From the NCBI GenBank assembly GCA_036244855.1, contig BQKZ01000788.1, positions 1 to 64,000 on the forward strand: a stretch of 64,000 nt of DNA, in the 5' to 3' direction. Of the stretch, positions 1-10,330 are shown piece by piece. The stretch is from Temnopleurus reevesii. Lineage: Eukaryota; Echinodermata; Echinoidea; Temnopleuroida; Temnopleuridae. The position numbers and the translations under genes are program-made. Positions within the stretch are counted from its first letter, which is position 1, and each line of letters starts with the position of its first letter. The notes beneath the pieces were generated by a model, which saw nothing but the letters and a program-made list of their open reading frames with translations, did no database searches and was not told the origin of the DNA.

Positions 1-94
1 ACTTGTCCAACGCTTAGTGTATAAGAGATATTTTGTTGAAGCATAATTATGTGTAAGGCGTGACGGTGGGTCCAACAAAAGCGCCTAGAAGCAT

Positions 95-160
95 TGGCAT
101 AAGGCGCTATACAAATGTGGCTTATTATTATTATTATCATTATTATTAACAAAAATGCAT
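95..160 (+). repeat. Retroelement-type tail: GCGCTATA box then ATT microsatellite
   Basis: A GGCGCTATACAAATGTGG segment is followed by (ATT)n. The same GCGCTATA-then-ATT pattern recurs at 1411-1455 and, reversed, at 58074-58110 and 59550-59590. This looks like the shared 3' end of a dispersed element family. Confidence 0.45.
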
Positions 161-1110
161 TGAAGGTATACAAAATTGCATTCAGATATGTATCATTATA
201 TTATGACTTCCGCACAGTAAATAATATTATATGCTGAATTGTTTCAAGTGTAATTGTTTATGTGAGATTGATCAGCGTTGCATGGAACCTTTCCTCCATG
301 AAATATTTCTCTTGTTAACCTCACATAAACATTATCGACTCTTGTCACATTCGCTGAAGTTGGACTTCTTGTTATTTTTACTTCTTTGCCAACACATAAT
401 ACATTTTGAATGTACATTACACCTTAAGTGAATGATTTATTTCGGAAAGCAAATCTTTTTGTAAATTTGAAATATAAATCTTTCTATTAGCTTACCCGCT
501 GTATATTCAGCCAAAACTCCAAATATTGTTCGTCGAGTAGAATATCACATATCTCGATGATATACTGTAATGATAAGAGCAGGGGTCAAAGAGGGAAGAG
601 GAAAAAGAGCGAAGAGGAAAGAAGGACAATAGGGTGGAAAACAAATAAGGTTTTATAACCACATACAAAAGCAGCAATTCTAATAATTTGCATATCACAA
701 AAGAATCAAGTACTGTAGGATTTAGGGTTTCATTTAAAGATACATAATATACTTATACGGTGGCAGTTAATGAGATGGCGCTATATAAATTGCATGTTTT
801 ATGATCATTATCAATTCGCTATACCGTCACGATCATTGACAGGTCTGCTTGGCGCAACAGTCATTCTATATGTAGTTAAACTTATCCAATGTGTTGTTGT
901 ATCGCACTTTCAAAAGAAATACAGCATAGCATTTTTAAAGGTTATTCCACAGGGTCGGCGGGGGAGGAGGGATGCAATAATTTGTAAGTGTTTATAGGTA
1001 CATGAAATAGCACACACATGTGTTTGTAGTGTATGACTGGGCCGATGATCTAAAAAATGTTCCGCCCCTCCGTTTCTAAGCCTTTTAAATTTAACCAAAA
1101 GCAACGGACA

Positions 1111-1132
1111 CCCCCCCCCCCCCCCCCCCCCC
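1111..1132. repeat. Poly-C tract, 22 bp
   Basis: An uninterrupted run of 22 cytosines followed by an A-rich stretch. It can form a G-quadruplex or i-motif and is prone to sequencing error. The open frames across it are artefacts. Confidence 0.8.
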
Positions 1133-1410
1133 AAAAAACACAACAGAACAAAACAAATACCAGCCACCGTTCTCCCCCCATTGTCGTAAGTATTAAATGG
1201 ACCAAGTGGTGTAGTGCTTTTGACTCTCGCCTTCCAACCAGAGTTTGTATGTTAGTATCTAACATACGACCTTAATTTTCGTCAGCAAGACATTTATTCA
1301 CAATTTGCTGAGTCAATCTAGGTAAGGTAAATGGGGACGGCAGGAAAAAGTTCCTTGCAATGCAGAGCGCCGTTATGTCTGACAACTAGAGCCAAATAAT
1401 GGGTGTAAGG

Positions 1411-1455
1411 TGGACCTGTGCGCTATACAAGTAGCCCCCGTTATTATTGTTATCA
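1411..1455 (+). repeat. Second GCGCTATA/ATT retroelement-type tail
   Basis: GTGCGCTATACAAGTAGCCC followed by TTATTATTGTTAT resembles the tail at 95-160. It lies just 3' of the last exon of the secreted-protein gene. Confidence 0.35.
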
Positions 1456-1584
1456 AATTCATTCCGTGAATATTTTGTATTGTGAGGCCGTTAATATTCA
1501 TTTCGTTTAACATTTTTTGGTTAACATTTAGGACAATATGACACGACGGACAAAAAAATATTGCATAATTATGATTTTCAGAAT

Positions 1585-1887
1585 TTATTCTTCACTGTCC
1601 GAAATGATGTGCGCGGTGAATCTTACCGACATAACGCTTTCAAACTCCCCGTAATCAGCAGTGAGTTCATTCTCAGACATCTCGAGTAGGATTGACGCTA
1701 CGAGGTCCTGCATGAACACGGCTGTCACTAAGACCTCCCTGGTCGTTAAGTTGACATCGTGATCGTCTAGGATGTCGATGACCAGGGAGAGGATTTGAAG
1801 GAGTTCATCAGAGGTTAGTTCAGTCAGTTCTGGTCGGCTTGTCTCATTTACGATGTACTCGTTGTTGAAGTAGATGTCCTCGATTAC
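1585..1887 (-). CDS. Exon 3 of the secreted-protein gene (terminal as read)
   Basis: The exon follows a TTTCCTGCCAG acceptor and opens in phase 0 with VIEDIYFNNEYIVNETS. It carries sequons NET and NLT and a long leucine/aspartate helix. Codon 87 is followed by GTAAGA, a good splice donor at 1626. Reading on instead gives 13 more codons and a TAA whose last bases lie within an AATAAA hexamer (1583-1588). Both readings are open: a terminal exon ending at 1585, or a 261-nt phase-0 exon ending at 1627. Confidence 0.55.
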   Translation of the reverse strand, partial: VIEDIYFNNEYIVNETSRPELTELTSDELLQILSLVIDILDDHDVNLTTREVLVTAVFMQDLVASILLEMSENELTADYGEFESVMSVRFTAHIISDSEE

Positions 1888-2058
1888 CTGGCAGGAAATT
1901 TATTTTGAAGAATGAGATTTAAAACGATTAAGCAAAGAGAAGCTATATATTTGTATATATTCAGTATTTATTAATTTCACATGAAGATTGATGAGCAGCA
2001 TAACAATACAATCAAGAACAATTAAGAGAAGAATAGCACCAAGATAAAATAGGGAGAT

Positions 2059-2089
<31 letters not shown>

Positions 2090-3675
2090 AAGAAGAAGAA
2101 GAAGAAGAAGAAGAAGAAGAAGAAGAAGAACAGAAAAATGACCACAATTTGGTTTGAAATATTACAAATAGTTTACTAAAATTGATACGACCATTCACGA
2201 GAACGAGACAACCAGACAACCTAAATCTTGTATATTATGCAAAGTGTGTGGGAACTGGGAACTGTGGGACATCGATAGAGATTCAATTCATTTTTAGCCA
2301 AATTCTATCTGGAAACTAGTTATCAGTAGTATGATTGATTGACACTCTCTATCTAAAGGCCATCTCACACATTTGCGTTTGTAGCCTGCGTCCGCCAAGC
2401 TCATCTAAAAATTAAAAAATCTCCCCGAGCGCCCCCGTATGCTGGTCAGATGGTGGTCTAACGTTCGGCTTGCGCTCAACCAGCGTACATCGAACGTCGG
2501 TCCACCGTATAACCTGCGTCTTTGTGGGTCCAGGGAGCGGGTTTTTTTTCAAAAATGCTGGGCTGACGCAGGCTAAACACCCTAAGGTATGAGTCGACCT
2601 TTACGGGGCCCAAATAATAATCGTTTAGCAAACGAATCATAAATTCGAATAGAAATATTTAAAATTTGGGGCATAGCTCGATGTCTATTTAACACTATCG
2701 TTCACTTTTTAAACTACATGTAATGTAATATATCGGCCTAACCCTCCTCCATTTTCTGCTTCTTTAATTGTTTTTACCACCTATTGCCGTTGAAAAAAAT
2801 CGACAACCATTTCAGTCGTTTGAATCTGAAATGAAATAAAATGCTCACCGATGATATATCAAGAGGATATTTCTCTGTTAATGTGTAGAATGTATCATTG
2901 AAAGTCTGTGACTTCTCAGCCATTAGATCATCTACGATAGCTAGCCATCTGATGTCTGCTGGACTCAAACCTTCCTCATCAGTAGTTTCCTCTATCGTCA
3001 CCGTGACATTGGCCGTCCCTCCAGGTGAGTCAGTGGTGTTCTGAGCTGATACTGTGAGAGAGGATTTTAAAATTTGTGAAATTCAGTAGGGCGCAACCCC
3101 AATGTCTATTTATATTGCTATTGATATTGGAGAGAGTTTATATGTAATAAAGCAACTTCAATGATCGTGTAGTTTTGCATGGGGCCGCTGATTGGGGACC
3201 TAAAGACCGTAGCCCCCCCCCCCCCCATACATTTGACAGTAAATGCGTCCAAACATTACAGAAATTGAAACGGTTTTACAAGAAGTTTCGCCGTCACTGC
3301 CATTTATTAAACGGCGTTGAATAAAAGTTATATTGTCCCCTTAACAACTTTGTCCGTAAACATATTCGGTGAAAGAAATGTACCACAATTTACACACAGC
3401 ATGACAAACGCGAACCTGAAATTCTGATTTTCAAAACTAGTCATTTTGAGATGCTTTTGAATCATCATATTTATGTGAAAGATTATAAGAAGGTGTGATC
3501 CAAACGAACAACCTAATTTCTAGGACCTTTTTAGTCGGTCTCATTTCTTTTTTGAGTGACGACAAAACTTTGCTATTAAAATTTCCAAATTCAAAATGTT
3601 GACATTTGTCAGCTAATACTCACCATGTTTGATGCAGAGTACCACTAGAACACCAGGAAGAATGATTCTCCACAT
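1585..3675 (-). CDS. Three-exon gene for a cysteine-free secreted or ectodomain protein
   Basis: Reconstructed from three exons with matching phases: 3624-3675, 2849-3051 and 1585-1887, giving 558 nt or 185 residues plus stop. The start methionine opens a hydrophobic signal peptide (MWRIILPGVLVVLCIKH, then Val-Ser-Ala with likely cleavage before Gln-Asn). The mature chain is acidic, apparently helical, and contains no cysteine. It has five N-glycosylation sequons (NTT, NVT, NDT, NET, NLT). No transmembrane segment is seen after the signal. I do not recognise the family. The Leu-rich helical part of exon 3 vaguely recalls the helical subdomain of adhesion-GPCR GAIN regions, but that is a weak impression. 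The last exon can be read through to a TAA at 1585-1587, or spliced at a good donor (GTAAGA) just after 1627 into exons outside the window, so the C terminus is uncertain. The gene lies about 20 kb downstream of the G alpha gene in the same orientation. Confidence 0.6.
2060..2130. repeat. GAA/TTC triplet repeat in an intron
   Basis: About 24 uninterrupted AAG units between exons 3 and 2 of the minus-strand secreted-protein gene (TTC on the gene's strand). Open frames across it are poly-Phe/poly-Glu artefacts. Confidence 0.9.
2354..2603. mobile_element. Palindromic MITE, family 1, copy A
   Basis: Bounded by TAAAGGCCATCTCACAC and its near reverse complement at the far end. The interior is also largely self-complementary, with CCTGCGTC near one side and GACGCAGGCTAAA near the other. 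A second copy with the same ends and shared internal blocks lies at 62854-63090. No coding capacity. It lies in intron 2 of the secreted-protein gene. Confidence 0.65.
2849..3051 (-). CDS. Exon 2 of the secreted-protein gene
   Basis: The 203-nt exon is bounded by a CTCTCACAG acceptor and a GTGAGC donor. Its first two bases (TA) complete the codon left by exon 1 to give Val, followed by Ser-Ala-Gln-Asn-Thr-Thr. It codes for 67 further residues, rich in Thr, Glu and Asp, with sequons NTT, NVT and NDT. It ends in phase 0, matching exon 3. No cysteine is present. Confidence 0.6.
3624..3675 (-). CDS. Exon 1 of the secreted-protein gene (signal peptide)
   Basis: The exon encodes 17 codons plus one base, MWRIILPGVLVVLCIKH then G. 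It ends at a strong donor (CATG then GTGAGT). A pyrimidine-rich tract ending in an AG lies directly before the ATG, so a 5' untranslated exon probably sits further upstream, perhaps in 3790-3903 where an open frame ends at a GTTTGT donor-like site. The hydrophobic core fits a signal peptide. Confidence 0.6.
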
Positions 3676-4089
3676 CTGTAAAGATGAAAAAGGGTCAACT
3701 TGTTTGTCAATGTGAAACATATATATTTCTATTTGTAAAGTGGGGGGGGGGGGCATGGTTAACTTAAAAAAAATGTAAACATAACAAACCTTGTCTAATG
3801 AGACTGGAATATTTTCACATTCTTTCTTGACTGCTGAGACTTCAATATTGTTATGTTCTTCACAATAAATCACCTGGCGGATCGGAGGGATTAAATCTCT
3901 CAATCATTACTCAATAATCTGGAGATAAAAATAAATATTTTGGTAAGAAAATATCTGCAAACGTGCGAAGTATTTTGGTTGATTATCATGAATATTATAA
4001 TATTGATTCGAGTCACGAAAGCGTAATCAACAAGTTTTCTCATTTGAAAGACATCCATTAATTGTTGAAATGAAAAAAATGTCATTTTT

Positions 4090-4330
4090 GATAGATAGAT
4101 AGATAGATAAATGGTTTATTGATTAAAATTCGGTGCAGCTAATAGCTGAATTGTGATTTCAATTTACAGAGTAAAACATAAATAATACAACATTATAAAA
4201 AGACATGTAAAAGATAAAAATGGTGAGAGATACAAAGTAAATGTAAATGGGAGTATGAAACGCAGATAAAACAGGTACATACACACAAACATAAAGGCAC
4301 GCACACACATATACATACGCATATTCAATT
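4090..4330 (-). mobile_element. Retroelement 3' end with ATCT tail
   Basis: Read on the minus strand, the sequence ends with AATCAATAAACCATTT followed by (ATCT)n at 4090-4110, a typical SINE/LINE 3' terminus with an embedded AATAAA. The body upstream is AT-rich and carries an ACAC-rich patch. No RT motif is visible. Confidence 0.45.
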
Positions 4331-6730
4331 TTGTTTTAATAATTCAGACTTGTAAAACATTTTGGTAAAAACAAAGGAGTCTTACCTTGGGATCGAGGTC
4401 GTTATCTATTTTCTGTGGTTAACATATTTGATGATTAATCCCTTGACAAACGTTCCAGATGAAATCCTCTTGTGGTACAGCTTTAAACTTGCCAGAAAAT
4501 GGATATCTGGATTAGGATAAAATCCGTTTAAATTCCTACATTTTGCGAATTACCCAAAGACAGCTTAACTTGCCCACGATAAAGTACGCCACCTAGTTTC
4601 CAAAATGGCCGCGAGGACTATTTTTATTATCTCGTACTGCGTTGAGCTGAATTTCGCAAAACTTTTGTTATCAGACGAAAGAATCTACATCATGACAATT
4701 GGTTGGCCATCTCTACGTATAGAAGAGTGTCCAGAATTCGATTATCGCATTTGACAAAGTGATTATTGATTATGAACTATTCTCTTTTTCTGACTAGTCT
4801 ACGATAACGAGCTCAGTACGCAAACATTCTGAATATTCAAAGACTTTTTCTACCTGTTGTATAAAAATATACACTTTTATGTATAAAAAGATTGGATGTT
4901 GATGAACTCTTTTAATCCATTAATGTTGTGATTTCATTTTTACCGTGAGTACATGGTGTTTCTTGGACGAATAACGTCTGTTTGTGTGTAGACTATATTC
5001 ATATTTCGTTGCCACAACTCAAATGTAGAAAACCACGGGGTAGCTATATACAACCCTTTCTCAAACTTTTAATCGATACAGGACAAGAGGCGTTTACAAT
5101 GAGGTTGTAAAAACGATTTATCGATCCTCCTCTCCCTTTCTTCCCCTCCTCCCCTCGCCCTTTCTCCCCCTTCTCCTCCTCGTATTAAGAGCCTGGTAAT
5201 CTGTATCGCTATATGTAAATCTCGCTTTCACAACAGATGTCGTCTTAAAAAATGAACAACGGTATTCAGAATGAAACTCTCTTTATCTAAGTTATCGGTT
5301 ACCGAGGTTCCAAAATGTCCTTGAAGGTGATCAAATTAGAGAAATCTTAATTACTGTAAATTCAGTTTACATGGTTTAGTTCATTTCATTTTTAATTTCT
5401 AATAAAATCAATCATAATGACTATCACTTACAAATTACAAATAAAATCATGAAACATAAAGTAATCCATTCAGAAAAGGGACTTCATTAAGTTCTTAAAA
5501 GAAGAGTCTATCCCAAAATAATATCTCTTCAACAGGAGCATAAAATTAGATGAACAGAACAAAAAAAAGTTTGGGCAAAATCGGACAACTAATACGAAAG
5601 TTATGAATGATTAAATATTTAGACAAATCAGCAACTGATGACGTCATGGGTGCACGGCTGACCATTTATTGTATTCATATCAATGTTATAAAATGTTGCT
5701 TTTCCCCCGAAAAATATAGAATAGAAAAAAGTATAGAATATCTTCATGATAGATTTGTAGATCCCATAAATGCTTGTTTAAATTCATATAGAATTTTTCT
5801 GTATCTTTCTGTAGAAATGATCAATTTTGCACCATAAATATGAAGGAAATTCTGAAGAGCTGTACACCTATGATGTCATCAAATTGGCCACATGTCTGAA
5901 AAATGTTCACTGATTTGCTAATTTTTTCAAATCTTTAAAAATTTGTTATTACTTGTCCGATTTTTGTCAAGCTTTTTTTGTTCTCCTTACCTATTATTTC
6001 TGCTCTTGTTAAAAAAATATTTTGGAGTAGATTCTTCTTTTGATAAAGAAATAATGCTGGGAGTATTACATGACTACTGTCACATACATCAATTGATTAA
6101 AACAAAAATAATGGTGTGACTGGAAACGGAGGGGGTCTACTAAAAGGCAGGCCTTATAGATTGTATGTACCCCTCGGAAAAAAAGAAGATTATATAATTT
6201 AATATATAAAACTTCAATATGAACAATTGCGATTTTCCCTATCAAATTTACCTGAATTAAGTATTATAGAACATATGCATTTTTCCTGAGCTGCTGAAAC
6301 AGTGAGAAAGTAGACCGTGGAGATAACTGAAGATGAACAAAATGTGGAATGTAAGAAAGGGTGTTTCAAGGTCTGGAGTAAGAAAGAGGGAAACCTAGAA
6401 CTAGGAATTAAAAATGAGCTTAATACAGTGAAGGACGAGAATCGGAAGATCATGTTGACTGTGGATGACGAGAGGAGGGAAAAGCTAAAGATGGCGCTAG
6501 ACTTGTTATGATACAAGCAAAATCAGAGCAATGTTCAAATAAGGGATGGTTGGTTGGTTCGATAGCTTTATTCATTCATGGTAAAAACAAACTATACAAA
6601 TTCGGCCCGCATTCACTGCATCGCGTATTTGCTGAAAAAAAGGAAATTACAATTTCCTCAAATATCATTATTAAACGATCCTAACTCGAAAAAAGGTTTT
6701 TTTTTCTAATATGTACTTTGAAAGAAATAG
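4331..6730. other. Intergenic, no gene recognised
   Basis: AT-rich DNA with a pyrimidine-rich patch at 5120-5185 and one perfect CRE at 5639-5646. Open frames here (for example 5607-5837 and 6317-6511) lack domain features. Confidence 0.5.
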
Positions 6731-6768
6731 GTTTAATAAAAATTCATCATAGGTCTAACTTACGTTTA

Positions 6769-6891
6769 TACGGTGTGGACAGAAATAAAGTTGACTGTTT
6801 CCAACCATTTCCCACAAAAGCCTATGCAAAACACATGCATTTTTGTGAGACTTGGTGGGACACTGGTAACTTTATTTCTGTCCATACTGTA
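6769..6891. mobile_element. Small mariner-like MITE
   Basis: Inverted ends of about 22 bp (TGGACAGAAATAAAGTT and its complement) with TA dinucleotides at both borders, the target duplication expected of Tc1/mariner elements. The whole 123 bp is nearly a hairpin. No coding capacity. Confidence 0.6.
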
Positions 6892-7338
6892 TATAATAAT
6901 TTCAGACTTACGAACTCATTAGATTGAACATTGCGAAAGAAAACAAAAACAGAAAAACAAACCAATAAACAACAAACAATTACAAAACACATTTTTGGCA
7001 ATTTCCATAGATCTCATACAATGACGACACTCAATGTAAAATTTTACCTACCCCTGGGGGTGAAGTGTTAAAGCATTACTCTGATTGCTATAAACATTGA
7101 AACATTGGACACATACACTGTAAAAGACCATGTTAAAACAGTTGCTGATTAAAACTGATATAACGGTATGACGTTGAGCACATTTTGGTGTTTTAAAAAT
7201 CATAACATTTGAGTATTATATTATACGCTCAATATTTCGTTGGTAATATTTGAATACAATTTTTAATCGGTTTATATCATCTTGCATTGTGAACGTGATA
7301 TTACACGTGCTGAAGTTTCATCTCATTTTACAGCTCTC

Positions 7339-7434
7339 CAAATTTGTTTGAAGTTGGCATGATGTTATATTGCCTTTATTTCAGAAGTACATGTACATGT
7401 AAAGACAATACCATGCCAACCTCAAACAAATTTG
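7339..7434. repeat. 96-nt strong hairpin
   Basis: A 23-nt arm (7339-7361) is complementary to 7412-7434 with one mismatch, and pairing continues imperfectly inward to a small loop around an ACATGTACATGT palindrome. Size and shape resemble a microRNA precursor, but a tiny foldback element is equally possible. Confidence 0.55.
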
Positions 7435-8243
7435 AATGTATTGATCATCGACCATACATAATTATTTTTCATACGAAAATGTTTATAACGGTTCCAATAA
7501 AAATATAAAACCAACTTCCTGATTACAATTCCTATTTTGTTCAGTCAAGATACTTGGAAAAAAATTACGATTTCTCCAAAAAGTCTAATTCAATTTGTGT
7601 TTATTCCATTCAAAGGTAAAAATAAACGTATTTGTACAAATAGAATAGAATGTGGATACAGCTAAGAAGAAAAGAATCCCATGCTGCTACCATATAGTAA
7701 CTCAATATATTTCCAGCCAACTAATATGGGATGCAAAAACTGATCATCCCTTTTCCGAAATAAATTATAATTACAATTGACAACGCAATAAGAAACTACA
7801 TGTATAAATAAAACCACACATTGTGGTTTCTGTAAATTGATATAAATAGCAAAATATTCCCGTAAATAACATTAGCGCCCTCTGTTGTTTCGATCGGCTC
7901 TTAATCATAAAGCATAAAAGTCAAGTGGCCTCTGAACCCTGATGTACTTGTACAGCAACGCATTAAACATATTGTTCCGCATTGTTTTTGTTTAAAAATG
8001 ATCGACAAGCAGATTCTAAATGTTACCTAAATCGTCGATATATATATACACTTGCTAAGCTGTGAAAATATTACGGTTCAAAACCAACGTTTAGCGTTTG
8101 AAAAAAACCATGACCTACATGCTGTGTAGTGATGTTGATAGTGCCTGTAAAACTTCCTTCTTTTGTTGCATTCTTTATTCTCTATTCATCAATCTGAATG
8201 TAAGGCGGCTTGATTGGAGATTTTTTTAAATAACAAAATCATA

Positions 8244-8476
8244 ATGTTTCACAATGTTTAATTGAATAATTCTTGCCTTATCCCAACATATATTAACACT
8301 GATTGACAGGTATTTACCGAGAAGCTGAGAAAAAAATCTCAGGCATTCTCGGGTAGGAATCGAACCCACGATCTCCTGATGACTAGACAGGTGTCTTACC
8401 TGTTGGGATAAGGCAAGAATTATTCAATTATTTATCTACCCAACACAAAAATCATTCAATTGATGTTTCACAATGT
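8244..8476 (-). mobile_element. tRNA-related element with 30-bp perfect inverted ends
   Basis: A perfect 30-bp inverted repeat (8259-8288 and 8401-8430) encloses a minus-strand tRNA-like piece whose B box is GGGTTCGATTCC, preceded by CTAGTCATCAGGAGATCGT as in tRNA anticodon and variable arms. A 14-bp direct repeat ATGTTTCACAATGT (8244-8257 and 8463-8476) looks like a target-site duplication. No clear A box remains. Confidence 0.55.
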
Positions 8477-8814
8477 GTTTAGTACAATCAGATTATCATT
8501 TAATTATACACACATAAATGATTCTTCTTTTGTTTACTGAATATGTATTTTGATATTGTCTTAGAGTGTTCGGTAAGCCATGCATCTTTTTTGCTTTGCA
8601 GCTTTGATAGCAATATTTTTTCAGATGTTTACTGAAGTTCGATACTGCAATAATTTACACCTTCTAACCACTTGGCACATTTTTTAACAGACGTATCGTG
8701 AAACAATGCTCCCCATGCAGAGCTATCGTCCCCCTATTTTTATTTTTTTATTTTTTTAAATCTAGCAAGGTTGAAAAGATGTTGGCTCTGTCTGCAATCG
8801 TAACCGAGTTCTCA

Positions 8815-9262
8815 GGTTTGAAAGCCGGTATCCTGACCACTAGACCACAGAGGTGGAATCTGAAAGCCGGTATCCTGACCACTCGACCATAGAGGCGGAC
8901 TAATCTAAAAGCCGGCATCCTGACCACTAGACCACAGAGGTGGAATCTGAAAGCCGGTATCCTGACCACTAAACCACAGAGGTGGAATCTGAAAGCCGGT
9001 ATCCTGACCACTCGACCACAGAGGCGGACTAATCTGCATTGCCGGTATCCTGACCACTCGACCACAGAGGTGGACTAATCTGCATTGCCGGTATCCTGAC
9101 CACTCGACCACAGAGGTGGAATCTGAAAGCCGGCATCCTGACCACTAGACCACAGAGGTGGAATCTGAAAGCCGGTATCCTGACCACTAGACCACAGAGG
9201 TGGAATCTGAAAGCCGGTATCCTGACCACTAAACCACAGAGGCGGACTAATCTGCATTGCTC
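8815..9262 (-). repeat. Tandem array of ten tRNA-Glu-like A-box half units
   Basis: Ten units of 42 bp (45-46 bp in three variants), with CCGG landmarks at 8825, 8867, 8912, 8954, 8996, 9042, 9088, 9130, 9172 and 9214. On the minus strand each unit reads CCTCTGTGGTCTAGTGG then TCAGGATACCGG, closely like the 5' half of tRNA-Glu (TGGTCTAGTGGTTAGGATTC). Each has a good polymerase III A box but no B box or anticodon arm. Minus-strand open frames here are artefacts of the repeat. Confidence 0.85.
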
Positions 9263-9349
9263 GAAAGTCAAGGCCGAAAAGGAAATCAGAAGTTGACAAT
9301 TTGTTTTAATCTGTCGGTACATCGAATCGGGTCATCCTAACAGCTAAGT

Positions 9350-9424
9350 CCACCTCCGTGGTCCAGTGGTTAGGGTACCGGTATTCGAAGCTGGGGACTT
9401 GGGTTTGATTCAAGGCGTAGTGGA
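9350..9424 (+). mobile_element. tRNA-like SINE head (tRNA-Glu type)
   Basis: CACCTCCGTGGTCCAGTGG then TTAGGGTACCGG, followed by GACTTGGGTTTGATTCAAGG, gives an A box and a B box in tRNA spacing with CCAC/GTGG ends able to pair. It is the full-length relative of the half units at 8815-9262, on the opposite strand. The anticodon arm is degraded, so it is a SINE head or pseudogene rather than a functional tRNA. Confidence 0.55.
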
Positions 9425-10120
9425 TTTTTTTTATCAACCTTGCTGAAAATTTTTAAAGAGGAAGGAAATCTATAATATTATTTTCAAATTTCTCACGTGT
9501 ATATTATGTAATCTCTTTTTTGATTTGTCCCACCCACTCCTCCATCTAGTCATCTTTTTTAGTTCCATTATTTGTCGCTCATCGATCACTTTCTGATTGG
9601 CTGGTCCTCAGATTGTATTCTTTCTTTATCTACATCTACTCATTGAGCATTTATTTCAATATGTATATATTTGTGTATTCACTTCATTTCCTTGTCATTA
9701 TGCTTATGATTAGTTTCTGCTAGGATCAAAAGCTCATGCTGCTTTTTACTTTCATTTCTAAAATCGCTAATTTCTTAAATACACATATAGTTGCTAAACA
9801 GCATGCCTATCAAAACTCATTGGACTGTATTAATTTAAAACGTAATTCTTGAAACATAAAGGGTGAAATCATTATTTGTCAGTTAGAAAACACGCTACAT
9901 AAATACCGCAAAGACGGTCATGAATGAACGTTATGGTTTAATGTCCTAATTACATCGACATGGAGCGGTGGTTCTGGATGAGAGGATTATACATAGTCTG
10001 ATAAACATCATTGGAGTGTGCATGATCAATCGCTGAAAAATAATTCTGCCAATATCATAGGCATAAAATAATCGCATGATGAACATGTTTATGAATGGAT
10101 GGAAGTAAGCAAAACAATTT
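9425..10120. other. Intergenic, nothing recognised
   Basis: AT-rich sequence without splice-bounded open frames, repeats or RNA-gene signatures that I can support. Confidence 0.5.
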
Positions 10121-10129
10121 GTCCGTATG

Positions 10130-10293
10130 TGTCAGAAAAAGAAGGAGAAAGAGGGAGAAAAAGTGAGGGGACAGAGAGGGGAAGAGAGAGAGGGGGAGGG
10201 GTAAGAGAGAGAGAAAAGAGGGGGAGAGGAGAGAGAGAGAAAGAGAGGGAGTGAGGAGGGACTCGGGGAGGGGGAGGAGAGGGGTTAGGAGAG

Positions 10294-10327
<34 letters not shown>

Positions 10328-10330
10328 CAG
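10130..10330. repeat. Purine-rich (GA/GGGA) tract
   Basis: About 200 bp of nearly pure A/G on the plus strand, including a (GA)n run at 10295-10318. The serine/leucine/proline-rich minus-strand frames across it are artefacts. Confidence 0.85.

Noticed and set aside
1900..2145. Poly-phenylalanine frame
   Set aside because: Translation of the GAA/TTC microsatellite.
6317..6511. 64-codon Lys/Glu-rich frame, possibly part of a retroelement ORF
   Set aside because: Composition looks protein-like but there is no motif, no flanking element structure and no splice evidence; left unannotated.
8748..9322. Minus-strand open frames with repeating LCGLVVRIPAF-type protein
   Set aside because: They are translations of the 42-bp tRNA-like repeat; the repeating peptide only reflects the DNA period.
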